A DNA stretch of 64,000 nt from Lichenicola sp964247755 (GTDB lineage Bacteria; Pseudomonadota; Alphaproteobacteria; Acetobacterales; Acetobacteraceae), in the NCBI GenBank assembly GCA_964247755.1, contig CAXTVX010000001.1, positions 186,001-250,000 of the forward strand, written 5' to 3'. Positions 54,213-63,613 of this stretch are shown piece after piece (positions within the stretch are counted from its first letter, which is position 1; every line of letters begins with the position of its first letter). A model generated the notes under the pieces. That model was given only the letters and a program-made list of their open reading frames with translations, did no database searches and was not told where the DNA came from. Both the position numbers and the translations under genes were made by a program.

Positions 54213-55177
54213 GCGCCCGTCCCCGCGTCGCGGTGCTGATGGGCGGCATCTCGTTCGAGCGCGAGGTCAGCCTCAGCTCCGGCCACGGCGTGTTGTCGGC
54301 GCTGCGCGAGAGCGGCTACGAGACGCGCGCGATCGACGCCGGGCCCGACCTGCCGGCGCTGGTGGCCGACCTCGCCGCCGACCGCCCGGACGTGGTGTTC
54401 AACGCCCTGCACGGCCGGTACGGCGAGGACGGCGCGATCCAGGGCGTGCTGGACTGGATGGGCATTCCCTACACCCATTCCGGCATACGCGCCTCGGCGC
54501 TGGCGATGGACAAGGACGCCGCCCGCGCGGTGTTCGCCGCCTCCGGCCTGCCGATCGCACGCGGCCGCGTGGTCGAGGTCGCCCACTTCGCCGAAGCCGA
54601 CCCGCTGCCGCTGCCCTACGTGATCAAGCCCCTGAACGAGGGCTCGTCGGTCGGCGTCGACATCGTGCGCGCCGGCTCCAACCGCCGCCACGAGATCGTG
54701 TCCGCCTGGCGCTACGGCCCGCTCGCCCTGGTCGAGGAGTTCATCCCCGGGCGCGAGATCACCGTCGGCGTCATGGGCGGCAACGACGGCGACATCGGCG
54801 CCCTGACCGTGACCGACATCGCCCCCAACCCGGAGGTCGCGTCGCACGACTTCTACGACTACGACGCGAAGTATGCCGCCGGCGGCTCCCGCCACGTGCT
54901 GCCGGCGGCGATCCACCCCGAGGCGTTCGCCGAAGCGATGCGCGTGGCGCTGTCGGCGCACCGGGCGCTCGGCTGCCGCGGCGCCACCCGCACCGATTTC
55001 CGCTACGACGACACCGCGCATGGCGCCGACCGCCCGGGCCGCCTGGTGCTGCTCGAGGTCAACACCCAGCCGGGCCTGACGCCCACCTCCCTGCTGCCGG
55101 AGCAGGCGGCGTATCGCGGCATCGCCTTTCCCGCCCTGTGCGCCTGGATGGTGGAGAACGCCGCATGCCGCGCGTGA
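54209..55177 (+). CDS. ddl: D-alanine--D-alanine ligase
   Basis: 322 aa ATP-grasp enzyme making D-Ala-D-Ala. VLMGGISFEREVSLSSGHGV, FNALHGRYGEDGAIQGVLDW, IKPLNEGSSVGVDIV, ALVEEFIPGREITVGVM and the C-terminal LLEVNTQPGLTPTSLLPEQA are family signatures. Overlaps murB by 4 bp and ftsQ by 13 bp. Confidence 0.96.
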   Translation: MSARPRVAVLMGGISFEREVSLSSGHGVLSALRESGYETRAIDAGPDLPALVADLAADRPDVVFNALHGRYGEDGAIQGVLDWMGIPYTHSGIRASALAMDKDAARAVFAASGLPIARGRVVEVAHFAEADPLPLPYVIKPLNEGSSVGVDIVRAGSNRRHEIVSAWRYGPLALVEEFIPGREITVGVMGGNDGDIGALTVTDIAPNPEVASHDFYDYDAKYAAGGSRHVLPAAIHPEAFAEAMRVALSAHRALGCRGATRTDFRYDDTAHGADRPGRLVLLEVNTQPGLTPTSLLPEQAAYRGIAFPALCAWMVENAACRA

Positions 55178-56151
55178 AGCAGCCGACCGCGCCCGGCGGG
55201 CTGATCGACCGCCCGTCGCGCTACAGCATCTTCGCCAGGCGGCAGCGCCGGCTGCTGCGTCCGGCGCTGTGGTCGGCGGCGGCGGTGGCGGCCCTCGGCG
55301 GCGCGCTGCACCTGGCCCACCTGATGCGCAGCGAGGCCTCGTTCGCGCCGCTGCGCAGCGAGCTCGGCCGCAAGGTGGCAATGCACGTGTCCGCCATCAC
55401 CGTCACCGGCCGCGACATGACCCCGGAAGCCGCGCTGCAGCAGGCGCTCGGCGTCAAGGTCGGCGACGACATGCTCGGCTTCTCGGTCGAGGCGGCGCGG
55501 CAGCGGATCGACGGGCTCACCTTTGTCGAGCACGCCACGGTGGAACGCCGCCTGCCCGGCACGATCGTGGTGCAGATCACCGAGCGCCGCCCGTTCGCGG
55601 TGTGGCAGAACCAGGGCCGCTTCGTGCTGATCGACCGCAGCGGCGCCCTGGTCGCCGACCAGGGCATGAACGGCAAGGACGCCGACGCCTTCGCCGAGCT
55701 GCCGCTGGTGGTGGGCGTCGGCGCGCCGGCGGCGGCGGCGGCGCTGATCGACGCGCTCGCGTCCGAGCCGGAGGTGCGGGCCCACGTGGTCGCCGCGGTG
55801 CGCGTCGGGCAACGGCGCTGGAACCTGACGCTGCGCAACGGCTGCGACGTGCTGCTGCCGGAAGGCGAGGAGCCGGCGGCCCTGCACCGGCTGGCGCAGA
55901 TGCAGCGCAGCCAGGCGCTGATGGTGCGTCCGCTGGAGGCCATCGACATGCGCCTGCCGGACCGGCTGGTGGTGCGCCCCCGTCCCGTGCCGGCCACCGA
56001 CCCGGCCGCCGTGGACCCTGCCACCGGCGCGCCGGCCGACGCCGCGCCCGCTGACGGGAAGCCGGGCGGAAAGGCGGGCGCTCCCCCCGCGACCACCGGC
56101 CGCACGGACCCCGGCGTCACGATCCTCGACTCCGGCAGGAGGCCGGCATGA
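55165..56151 (+). CDS. ftsQ: Cell division protein FtsQ
   Basis: 328 aa bitopic protein. Basic cytoplasmic N-terminus, one membrane segment (about 33-53), then a POTRA domain (VSAITVTGRDMTPEAALQQAL ... FVEHATVERRLPGTIVVQITERRPFAVWQ) and an FtsQ/DivIB domain ending RLPDRLVVRPRP. The C-terminal about 45 residues are Ala/Pro/Asp-rich. ATG 55165 is chosen inside the end of ddl because the basic FtsQ N-terminus starts there. Confidence 0.94.
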   Translation: MPRVKQPTAPGGLIDRPSRYSIFARRQRRLLRPALWSAAAVAALGGALHLAHLMRSEASFAPLRSELGRKVAMHVSAITVTGRDMTPEAALQQALGVKVGDDMLGFSVEAARQRIDGLTFVEHATVERRLPGTIVVQITERRPFAVWQNQGRFVLIDRSGALVADQGMNGKDADAFAELPLVVGVGAPAAAAALIDALASEPEVRAHVVAAVRVGQRRWNLTLRNGCDVLLPEGEEPAALHRLAQMQRSQALMVRPLEAIDMRLPDRLVVRPRPVPATDPAAVDPATGAPADAAPADGKPGGKAGAPPATTGRTDPGVTILDSGRRPA

Positions 56152-57551
56152 CCGACCTCGTCCGCACGCCGACCAGCCGGCCGTCGCGCCGCGGCGCGCA
56201 GAGCCGGGCTCCCGCCGCCGACGGCGCCCTGCCCGCCCTGCTGGCGGCCCCGGCTCCCGAACAGGCACGGCTGCTGGCGCTGCCGCCGCCGGACGCGACC
56301 CAGACGCCCAGGCGCCGCCCGTACCGCCCGGGCGTGTACGGCGTGCTCGACATCGGCACCACCAAGATCACCTGCCTGATCGGCCGCGGCGAGCCGGACG
56401 GCTCGCTCCGCGTGCTCGGCTGCGGCTGGCAGCGCTCGCGCGGGGTGCGGCTCGGCGGCATCACCGACCTGGCCGAGGCGGAGCGGGCGATCCGCGCCGC
56501 GGTGGGCCAGGCGGAAAGCCAGGCCGACCACCACCTGCGCACCGTCACCGTGAACCTGTCCTGCGGCCAGCCCGAGAGCCGGCTGTTCAACGTGCGCTGG
56601 CCGGTGGGCGGCCGCGTGGTCGGCGACTCCGACATACGGCGCGTGGTGAACGAGGGCCGCCACCGCGCCGTCACCGACGGCCGCGACGTGATCCACGCCC
56701 TGCCGCTCGGTTTTTCCGTCGACGAGACCACCGGGATCGAGGACCCGCGCGGCCACCACTGCGACCAGCTCTCCGCCCGCCTGCACGTGGTGGACGCATC
56801 CGCGACCTCGCTCCGCAACCTCGCCGCCGTGCTGGCGCGCTGCGACCTCGACATCGCCGAGCTGGTGGCCGCCCCGCTCGCGTCCGGCCTGTCGGTGCTG
56901 GTCGAGGACGAGCGCGAGCTCGGCGCCACCGTGGTCGACATGGGCGGCGGCACCACCTCCATCGCGGTGTTCGGCGAGGGGCAGATCCTGCACACCGCGC
57001 AGCTCCCGGTCGGCGGGCTGCACGTCACCAAGGACATCGCCGGCATGATCTCCACCCCGCTCGGCAGCGCGGAGCGGCTCAAGGTGATCTACGGCAACGC
57101 CGAGGCCTCGTCCGACGACGAGCGCGAGATGCTCAGCGTGCAGCAAATCGGCGAGGACGAGCACCAGTTCTCCCGCATGTCGCGCGCCCGCATCGTCGCC
57201 GTGATCCGCCCGCGCATCGAGGAAACCTTCGAGCTGGTGCGCGACCGGCTGGACAACGCGGGCCTCGGCCGCGCGAGCGCCGGCCGCGTGGTGCTGACCG
57301 GCGGCGCCAGCCAGCTCGACGGCATCACGCCCATGGCCGCGCGCATCCTCGACCGGCAGGTGCGGCTCGGCCGTCCGGTGGGCGTGCGCGGCCTGCCCGA
57401 CAACGCCACCGGGCCGGGCTTCGCCACCGCCACCGGCCTGCTGTCCTGGGCCGCAGGTGCCGGGCGCACCCTGCACGACATCGACTTCAACGAGCCCCGA
57501 CCGCCAGGCCTGGTGCGTCGGCTCGTCGAGTTCCTGCGCGAGCGCGTCTGA
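56148..57551 (+). CDS. ftsA: Cell division protein FtsA
   Basis: 467 aa actin-like protein tethering FtsZ to the membrane. Phosphate-1 loop YGVLDIGTTKITCLIGRG, ATVVDMGGGTTSIAVF, VVLTGGASQLDGI, and a C-terminal RRLVEFLRERV that can act as the amphipathic membrane helix. The first about 60 residues are an unconserved Pro/Arg-rich extension. ATGA overlap with ftsQ. Confidence 0.95.
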   Translation: MTDLVRTPTSRPSRRGAQSRAPAADGALPALLAAPAPEQARLLALPPPDATQTPRRRPYRPGVYGVLDIGTTKITCLIGRGEPDGSLRVLGCGWQRSRGVRLGGITDLAEAERAIRAAVGQAESQADHHLRTVTVNLSCGQPESRLFNVRWPVGGRVVGDSDIRRVVNEGRHRAVTDGRDVIHALPLGFSVDETTGIEDPRGHHCDQLSARLHVVDASATSLRNLAAVLARCDLDIAELVAAPLASGLSVLVEDERELGATVVDMGGGTTSIAVFGEGQILHTAQLPVGGLHVTKDIAGMISTPLGSAERLKVIYGNAEASSDDEREMLSVQQIGEDEHQFSRMSRARIVAVIRPRIEETFELVRDRLDNAGLGRASAGRVVLTGGASQLDGITPMAARILDRQVRLGRPVGVRGLPDNATGPGFATATGLLSWAAGAGRTLHDIDFNEPRPPGLVRRLVEFLRERV

Positions 57552-57632
57552 CATGACCCGCCCGCCAGCGATCCCACCGAACCGGTCGCCCAACGCGACC
57601 ACCCGCCCAGCCTCCAACAGGGGACCTCGTCC

Positions 57633-59234
57633 ATGACCCTCAACCTCACGATCCCGCAGCAGACCTATTCCGACTTCACGCCGCGGATCACCGTGATCGG
57701 CGTGGGCGGCGGCGGCACCAACGCCGTCGACAACATGATCCAGCTCCAGCTGGCCGGCGTGGAGTTCGTGGTCGCCAACACCGACGCCCAGCAGCTCACC
57801 CACAGCCGTGCCGATCGCCGCATCCAGCTCGGGCCGCACCTGACGCAGGGCCTCGGCGCCGGCGCCAAGCCGGAGATCGGCCGCGCCGCCGCCGAGGAGG
57901 CCGCCGACGAGCTCGCCCGCCACATGGACGGCGCGCACATGGTGTTCATCACCGCCGGCATGGGCGGCGGCACCGGCACCGGGGCGGCGCCGGTGATCGC
58001 CCGCATGGCGCGCGAGCGCGGCATCCTGACCGTGGGCGTGGTGACCAAGCCGTTCACCTTCGAGGGCGGCCGTCGCGCCAAGGCGGCGGAGGTCGGCATC
58101 GCCGAGCTGCAGCAGTTCGTCGACACCCTGATCGTGATCCCGAACCAGAACCTGTTCCGCCTGGCCAACGAGCGCACCGGCTGGAAGGAAGCGTTCAAGA
58201 TGGCCGACCACGTCCTGTACATGGGCGTGCGCGGCGTCACCGACCTGATGGTGGCACCGGGACTGGTGAACCTCGACTTCGCCGACATACGCACCGTCAT
58301 GGCCGAGATGGGCAAGGCGATGATGGGCACCGGCGAGGCCGAGGGCGAGAACCGCGCCATCCGCGCCGCCGAGGCCGCGATCTCCAACCCGCTGCTGGAG
58401 GACACCTCCATGGCCGGCGCCCGCGGACTGCTGATCAACATCACCGGCGGCGACGACATGACCCTGTTCGAGGTCGACCAGGCCGCCAACCGCATACGCG
58501 AGGAGGTGGCCGAGGACGCCAACATCATCTTCGGCTCGGCGATCGACGACAACCTGTCCGGCCGCATCCGCGTGTCGGTGGTGGCGACCGGCATCGACAC
58601 GCCGATGGCGCATTCCGAGCGCCCGCGCCTGATCGCGGTCGGCAGCGCACCGATGCACGCCGAGCCGGCGGCGCCGGGCCCGCAGGCCCACCAGCCGATG
58701 CACACCGGCCCGATCGGCGCCCCCGTCCTGAACCAGTCGGTGCTGTACCACCCGGCTCCGGGCCATTCCCCGACCACGTCCTCGTCCGCCTACGCGATGG
58801 AGCCCGCGGCGGCGCCGGTGCAGCAAGCCCTGCCGCCGACGGCGATTGTTTCCCCGGCTTCGATCGGCTCCCTCCGCCCGGCGATGCCGCAGCACGGCGT
58901 GGAGGCAAGCCCCGCCCACGCCCCGTCTGCCCACGCCCCGTCTGCTCACGCCCTGCCGCACCAGCTGCCGAACGCCCGGCCATCGGTGGCGCGGCCCGGC
59001 CTGTTCTCCGAGCCGCCGCGGCAGGTCGCCGAACCGCCGGCGCCGTCGCGCAGCCTGTTCGGGATCGTCACCGGCGCGCTGCGCGGCCGCGCAGCTCCGG
59101 CCGCCCCCGGCGTCGCCGCAGCCCGTACCGAGCCCACCGTGTCGGACGCCGAGCCCTCCGCCACCGTGCGCCCGGCCGCGGGCGAGGAGGTCGGACTGGA
59201 TATCCCCGCCTTCCTGCGCCGCCAGTCCTCCTAG
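57633..59234 (+). CDS. ftsZ: Cell division GTPase FtsZ
   Basis: 533 aa tubulin-like protein forming the Z ring. GTPase core: IGVGGGGTNAVDNMI, the tubulin signature GGGTGTGAAPVIARMA, the catalytic T7-loop region FADIRTVMAEMGKAMMGTG. A long disordered linker (about 330-515) contains a 15-nt tandem repeat (HAPSAHAPSA near 58916-58950). The conserved C-terminal peptide DIPAFLRRQ binds FtsA. Separate ATG 81 bp after ftsA, so it probably has its own ribosome site and perhaps a promoter. Confidence 0.97.
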   Translation: MTLNLTIPQQTYSDFTPRITVIGVGGGGTNAVDNMIQLQLAGVEFVVANTDAQQLTHSRADRRIQLGPHLTQGLGAGAKPEIGRAAAEEAADELARHMDGAHMVFITAGMGGGTGTGAAPVIARMARERGILTVGVVTKPFTFEGGRRAKAAEVGIAELQQFVDTLIVIPNQNLFRLANERTGWKEAFKMADHVLYMGVRGVTDLMVAPGLVNLDFADIRTVMAEMGKAMMGTGEAEGENRAIRAAEAAISNPLLEDTSMAGARGLLINITGGDDMTLFEVDQAANRIREEVAEDANIIFGSAIDDNLSGRIRVSVVATGIDTPMAHSERPRLIAVGSAPMHAEPAAPGPQAHQPMHTGPIGAPVLNQSVLYHPAPGHSPTTSSSAYAMEPAAAPVQQALPPTAIVSPASIGSLRPAMPQHGVEASPAHAPSAHAPSAHALPHQLPNARPSVARPGLFSEPPRQVAEPPAPSRSLFGIVTGALRGRAAPAAPGVAAARTEPTVSDAEPSATVRPAAGEEVGLDIPAFLRRQSS

Positions 59235-59821
59235 CCAGCCGCGGACCGGAGGGCCCGTGCTCTCCGGTCGTGGGACGATCGCCTGGATGGCCTTCCCGGC
59301 ATCCGGCCGTTCGTTCCTTCAGGAAAGCTCGACCAAGGGCCGGGCTTCCAGGAGACCCTGGGCGTCTTCCCCGACCTGCAAGAACCCGGGCATCGCTCCC
59401 CTGCGGCTGGCCCGCAGAACTATCGTTTCCAAGCATCCGCCACCAACCGCATGGCGCAGCTGCTGGTCCGCGATGCGGACGCGACCCGCTCGTCGCCGAC
59501 CGGTCCGCAGGCCGCCAACGACTCGCGACGAGCGAGCCGATGCCGCTTTCCACGCGGCGCGGCGGCAGGAACGTGGGCCTTATCCTCGCCCGCATGGTGT
59601 GTCCTGGCACGTGACGCAGGCGCGCTCCTGAGCGGACTGCCGATGCGCGCGGCCGCACGGTCGACGGCCGGACTGCCATCCTCCGGCCAAACATGCTGCA
59701 AGAACATCGGCTTGCGCCGAAATACTCGGCAATAAACCTTGACTGGCCGTTTTCGAGAGCCGCCTCTACACCTCAGGGTGGTAGACGCCGCGCACGTGAG
59801 CGCCGGCCAGGAGGATCATAG
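59235..59821. other. 587-bp gap between ftsZ and lpxC, no recognisable gene
   Basis: Starts with a stem of ACCGGAG (59245-59251) pairing with CTCCGGT (59262-59268), without a T-tract, possibly a transcript-end or Rho-type element. Frames in the middle are open only by composition. Near the end a TTGACT hexamer (59739) lies in an AT-richer stretch that could promote lpxC, but no well-spaced -10 was found. Confidence 0.45.
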
Positions 59822-60814
59822 ATGGACGGCATGTCCGCCCCGCTGTTCGACACCGCGCCGCGGGCGGCCCGTCCAGAGTCGACGCTGCCGGGGGGCCTCG
59901 TCGCCCTCCGCGGCACACGCCAGCATACGCTGCGCAACCCGATCTCCTGCAGCGGCGTCGGGCTGCATCGCGGACAGCCGGTCACTCTGACCCTGCGTCC
60001 CGCGGCCGCGAACAGCGGCATCGTGTTCCGCCGCACCGACCTCGGCCTGGACCTGCCGGCCCGCTTCGACGCGGTGGTCGACACCCGTCTATGCACGGTG
60101 CTGGGCTCGGCCGCCGATGGGCGCGCGCGGGTCGCCACCGTGGAGCACGTGATGGCGGCCCTGTCCGCCTGCGGCATCGACAACGTCCTGGTCGAGCTGG
60201 ACGGACCGGAGGTGCCGGTGCTGGACGGCAGCAGCGCCCCGTTCGTGTTCCTTCTCGACTGCGCCGGCCGCGTCGAGCAGGACGAGGGGCGCCGCACGAT
60301 CGAGGTGCTCAGGTCGGTGCGCGTCGAGGAGAACGGCGCCTTCGCCGAGCTGCGTCCGTCGCACGCGCCCGGCCTGTCGCTGTCGCTGTCGATCGAGTTC
60401 GACGCGCGCGCGATCGGCCGGCAGGCCTACAGCATCCGCCTGGGCGAGCAGGGCTTCCGGCGCGAGCTCGCGTCCTGCCGCACCTTCACCCTGCTGGGCG
60501 AGATCGAGGCGATGCGCGCCGCCGGCCTCGCCCGCGGCGGGTCGCTCGACAACGCCCTGGTGGTGGACGACGCGGTGGTGCTCAACCCCGTCGGCTTGCG
60601 CCATCCGGACGAGTTCGTGCGGCACAAGGTGCTGGACGCGGTCGGCGACCTGGCGCTGGCCGGCCATCCCCTGCGCGGCGCCTTCATCGGCCACCGCTCC
60701 GGGCACGGGCTGAACAACCGCCTGCTGCGCGCCCTGTTGGCCGATCCGGCTGCCTGGCGCCTGTCCGCCCGCCCGGCCCCGGACGAGGCCGCGCGGACCG
60801 ACCGGGCGGCTTGA
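59822..60814 (+). CDS. lpxC: UDP-3-O-acyl-GlcNAc deacetylase LpxC
   Basis: 330 aa zinc enzyme committing UDP-acyl-GlcNAc to lipid A. NPISCSGVGLHRGQPVTLTL, VEHVMAALSACGIDN (zinc His), LDGSSAPFVF, LRHPDEFVRHKVLDAVGDLAL (zinc His and Asp) and the catalytic GHRSGHGLNNRLLRAL. AGGAGG 8 nt before ATG 59822. Its presence confirms a Gram-negative outer membrane. Confidence 0.96.
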   Translation: MDGMSAPLFDTAPRAARPESTLPGGLVALRGTRQHTLRNPISCSGVGLHRGQPVTLTLRPAAANSGIVFRRTDLGLDLPARFDAVVDTRLCTVLGSAADGRARVATVEHVMAALSACGIDNVLVELDGPEVPVLDGSSAPFVFLLDCAGRVEQDEGRRTIEVLRSVRVEENGAFAELRPSHAPGLSLSLSIEFDARAIGRQAYSIRLGEQGFRRELASCRTFTLLGEIEAMRAAGLARGGSLDNALVVDDAVVLNPVGLRHPDEFVRHKVLDAVGDLALAGHPLRGAFIGHRSGHGLNNRLLRALLADPAAWRLSARPAPDEAARTDRAA

Positions 60815-60892
60815 CACCGCAGCACTGCCGACGGCCTTCTCGCCTCCCGGCCGCGTGATACAAGGCGGCCCCACTCCAAAGCCGGCAGGTCG

Positions 60893-61780
60893 ATGTCGTT
60901 CACTCCGTTGCGCCTCCGCCGCCTGGCCCTGGTCCCGCTGGCCGCCCTGCTGCCCGGCTGCGCCACCCTCGACAGCCTCAACCCGTTCTCTGACTCCAAG
61001 CCGGCGCCGCATCTCGCCGCCGGGCCGCAGACGCCGGAGACCCTGTACAACAACGGCATCGACGCGCTGCACAGCGACCGCTACCCGCTCGCCGTCACCC
61101 AGTTCGAGAACATCCAGCAGAACTTCCCGTATTCCGGCTACACCGCCAACGCCCAGCTGATGGAAGGCTATGCCTACTATCTGCAGGACCAGTATCCGGA
61201 TGCGGTGCAGCAGATCGACCGCTTCCTGCAGCTCCATCCCACCAGCGGCGACGCCGGCTACGCCTACTACCTGCGCGCGCTGTGCTATTACGAGCAGATC
61301 GCCGACATCCAGCGCGACCAGCAGGGCACCGTGCAGGCGATGAACGCCCTGCAGGACGTGGTCACCCGCTTCCCCGACACCGCCTACGCCCGCGATGCGC
61401 GCCTGAAGATCGACCTGTGCCGCGACCACCTGGCCGGCAAGGAGATGCTGATCGGCCGCTACTACGAGCAGCAGCACTACTACGAGGCGGCGATCAACCG
61501 CTACCAGCGCGTGGTCGAGGACTTCCAGACCACCAACCATGTGGCCGAAGCCCTGCACCGCCTGGTCGAGGTCTACCTCAAGCTCGGCCTGACCGACCAG
61601 GCGCGCAAGACCGCCGCGGTGCTCGGCTACAACTACCCCGGCAGCTCCTGGTATCAGGACAGCTACGCCGACCTCCGCTCCGCCGGCGCGCTGTCCCCGG
61701 ACGGTTCCATCCCCGGCCAGTCGTCGACGCCGGCGCAACAGCGCGGCTTCTTCGGCCGTGCGCTGCACTCGGTGTTCTGA
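60893..61780 (+). CDS. bamD: Outer-membrane assembly lipoprotein BamD
   Basis: 295 aa. Lipoprotein signal with lipobox LLPGC near residue 23, then TPR repeats starting PETLYNNGIDALHSDRYPLAVTQFENIQQNFPYSGYTANAQLM. It is the TPR subunit of the BAM complex, in the inner leaflet of the outer membrane, helping fold beta-barrel proteins. Located between lpxC and recN, a common alphaproteobacterial order. Confidence 0.95.
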   Translation: MSFTPLRLRRLALVPLAALLPGCATLDSLNPFSDSKPAPHLAAGPQTPETLYNNGIDALHSDRYPLAVTQFENIQQNFPYSGYTANAQLMEGYAYYLQDQYPDAVQQIDRFLQLHPTSGDAGYAYYLRALCYYEQIADIQRDQQGTVQAMNALQDVVTRFPDTAYARDARLKIDLCRDHLAGKEMLIGRYYEQQHYYEAAINRYQRVVEDFQTTNHVAEALHRLVEVYLKLGLTDQARKTAAVLGYNYPGSSWYQDSYADLRSAGALSPDGSIPGQSSTPAQQRGFFGRALHSVF

Positions 61781-61882
61781 GGCGCCGACACGGCACCGGG
61801 CCCGTCCAGTCCGCCCCTGATCCCGCCGCCCGTCGATCCTGCCGCCCCTCGATCCTGGCAACTTGGCACCCATCTCATCCCC

Positions 61883-63613
61883 ATGCTGACCCGGATCTCG
61901 ATCCGTGACGTGGTGCTGATCGAGCGGCTCGACCTCGACCTGCATCGCGGCCTCACCGTGCTGACCGGCGAGACCGGCGCCGGCAAGTCGATCCTGCTCG
62001 ACAGCCTGGGCCTGGCGCTCGGCGAGCGCTCCGCCTCCGGCCTGGTGCGTGCCGGCGCCGAGGCCGCCAGCGTCACCGCCTGCTTCGAGCTCGCGTCCTC
62101 GCATCCGCTGCACGCGCTGCTGTCCGAGCAGGGCATCGAGCACGAGGCCGGCGAGGCGGTGGTGCTGCGACGCGTGGTCACCCGCGATGGCCGGTCGCGC
62201 GCCTATGTGAACGACCAGCCGGTCGGCATCGCGCTGCTGCGTCGCGCCGGCACCCTGCTGGTCGAGATACAGGGCCAGCACGAGCAGATGGGCCTGGCCG
62301 ACCAGGCCACCCACCTCGACCTGCTGGACGCGTTCGGCGTGCCGCCGGCGCTGCGCCAGGCCGTGCGTGCGCGCCATGCCGCCTGGACCTCCGCCCGCAC
62401 CGCGCTGGCGGAGGCGCGCGCCCGGGTCGAGGCGGCGGCGCGCGAGGAGGACTGGCTACGCCAGTCGGTGCACGACCTCACCGCCCTGGGCCCGCAACCG
62501 GACGAGGAGGCACAGCTCGCCGGCACCCGGCAGTCGCTGCAGCAGGGTGAGCGCCGTGCCGAGGCGATCGCCGCCGCCCTGTCCGAGCTCACCCCGCGCG
62601 ACCGCCGCAATGCCGGCCCGGGTGCCGCGCTGCGCGCCGCCAGCCGTGCCCTGCAACGCCTGCTGCCCGCCACCGCCGGCGACGAGGCCGACGCAGGCCT
62701 CCTTGGTCCTGACACGCCGGCCGGCCGTGCCCAGGCCGCGCTGGACGCGCTCGACCACGCCGAGGCCGCGCTGTCCGATGCCGAGGGCCTGCTGTCCCGT
62801 CTCGCCGCCGACCAGGACGGCGATCCCCGGCTGCTGGAACAGACCGAGGAGCGGCTGTTCGCGCTCCGCGGCAGCGCCCGCAAGCACGGGGTGGCGGTGG
62901 TCGAGCTGCCCACCCTGCTGGCCGAGCTGCGTGCCCGGCTGGAGGCGCTGGATAGCGGCCAGGCGCGGATCGCCACGCTGGAGGAGGCGGTCCGCACCGC
63001 GCGCGCCGCGTTCGGAACCGAATGCGCGGCACTGACCGCCGCCCGCGCCACCGCGTCGAAGCGCCTCGAGACCGCGGTGATGGGCGAGTTGCGCCCGCTG
63101 CGCCTTGAGCGTGCCCGGTTCATCGTCTCGCTCGAGCCCCTGCCGCCGGACGCCTGGACCGCGCGCGGCACCGAGCAGGCCTCGTTCCTGATCGCCGCCA
63201 ACCCCGGCCAGCCGGCGGGCCCCCTGGCCCGCGTCGCCTCCGGCGGCGAGCTGTCGCGGCTGATGCTGGCGCTCAAGGTGGTGCTGGCCGGCCGCTCGGC
63301 GATCCCGACCCTGGTGTTCGACGAGGTCGATTCCGGCGTCGGCGGCGCCACCGCCGCCTCGATCGGCGAGCGCCTGGCGCGCGTCGCCGACGAGGTGCAG
63401 GTGCTGGTGGTGACGCACAGCCCGCAGGTGGCGGCGCGCGGCGACCATCACCTCCGTATCGCCAAGCGGATACGCAGCGACCGCACCGAGACCCTGGCCT
63501 CGCCGCTGGACGGCACCGAGCGGCGCGAGGAGATCGCCCGCATGCTGGCCGGCGAGACCATCACCGAGGCCGCGCGCGCCGCCGCCGACAGCCTGCTCGG
63601 CCTGCACGGATGA
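61883..63613 (+). CDS. recN: DNA repair protein RecN
   Basis: 576 aa SMC-like ATPase for double-strand-break repair. Starts MLTRISIRDVVLIERLDLDL, Walker A LTGETGAGKSILLDSLGLAL, coiled-coil arms, ABC signature ASGGELSRLMLALKVVL, Walker B TLVFDEVDSGVGG. No SOS box was seen directly upstream. Its stop overlaps ligA by 4 bp. Confidence 0.95.
   Translation: MLTRISIRDVVLIERLDLDLHRGLTVLTGETGAGKSILLDSLGLALGERSASGLVRAGAEAASVTACFELASSHPLHALLSEQGIEHEAGEAVVLRRVVTRDGRSRAYVNDQPVGIALLRRAGTLLVEIQGQHEQMGLADQATHLDLLDAFGVPPALRQAVRARHAAWTSARTALAEARARVEAAAREEDWLRQSVHDLTALGPQPDEEAQLAGTRQSLQQGERRAEAIAAALSELTPRDRRNAGPGAALRAASRALQRLLPATAGDEADAGLLGPDTPAGRAQAALDALDHAEAALSDAEGLLSRLAADQDGDPRLLEQTEERLFALRGSARKHGVAVVELPTLLAELRARLEALDSGQARIATLEEAVRTARAAFGTECAALTAARATASKRLETAVMGELRPLRLERARFIVSLEPLPPDAWTARGTEQASFLIAANPGQPAGPLARVASGGELSRLMLALKVVLAGRSAIPTLVFDEVDSGVGGATAASIGERLARVADEVQVLVVTHSPQVAARGDHHLRIAKRIRSDRTETLASPLDGTERREEIARMLAGETITEAARAAADSLLGLHG

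Noticed and set aside
58915..58950. 15-bp tandem repeat in ftsZ as a mobile or regulatory repeat
   Set aside because: It is in frame, inside the disordered FtsZ linker, and encodes repeated HAPSA units; ordinary linker slippage explains it.
55221..58961. A 1246-codon open frame on the minus strand opposite ftsQ-ftsA-ftsZ, and similar long antisense frames across the window
   Set aside because: At this GC content stop codons are rare in antisense frames. The plus-strand genes have clear family motifs, and the antisense translations are Arg/His/Gly-rich without motifs.
59269..59737. Possible small genes between ftsZ and lpxC
   Set aside because: Open frames of 80-260 codons overlap on both strands, but none has a ribosome site together with a recognisable or compositionally normal protein.
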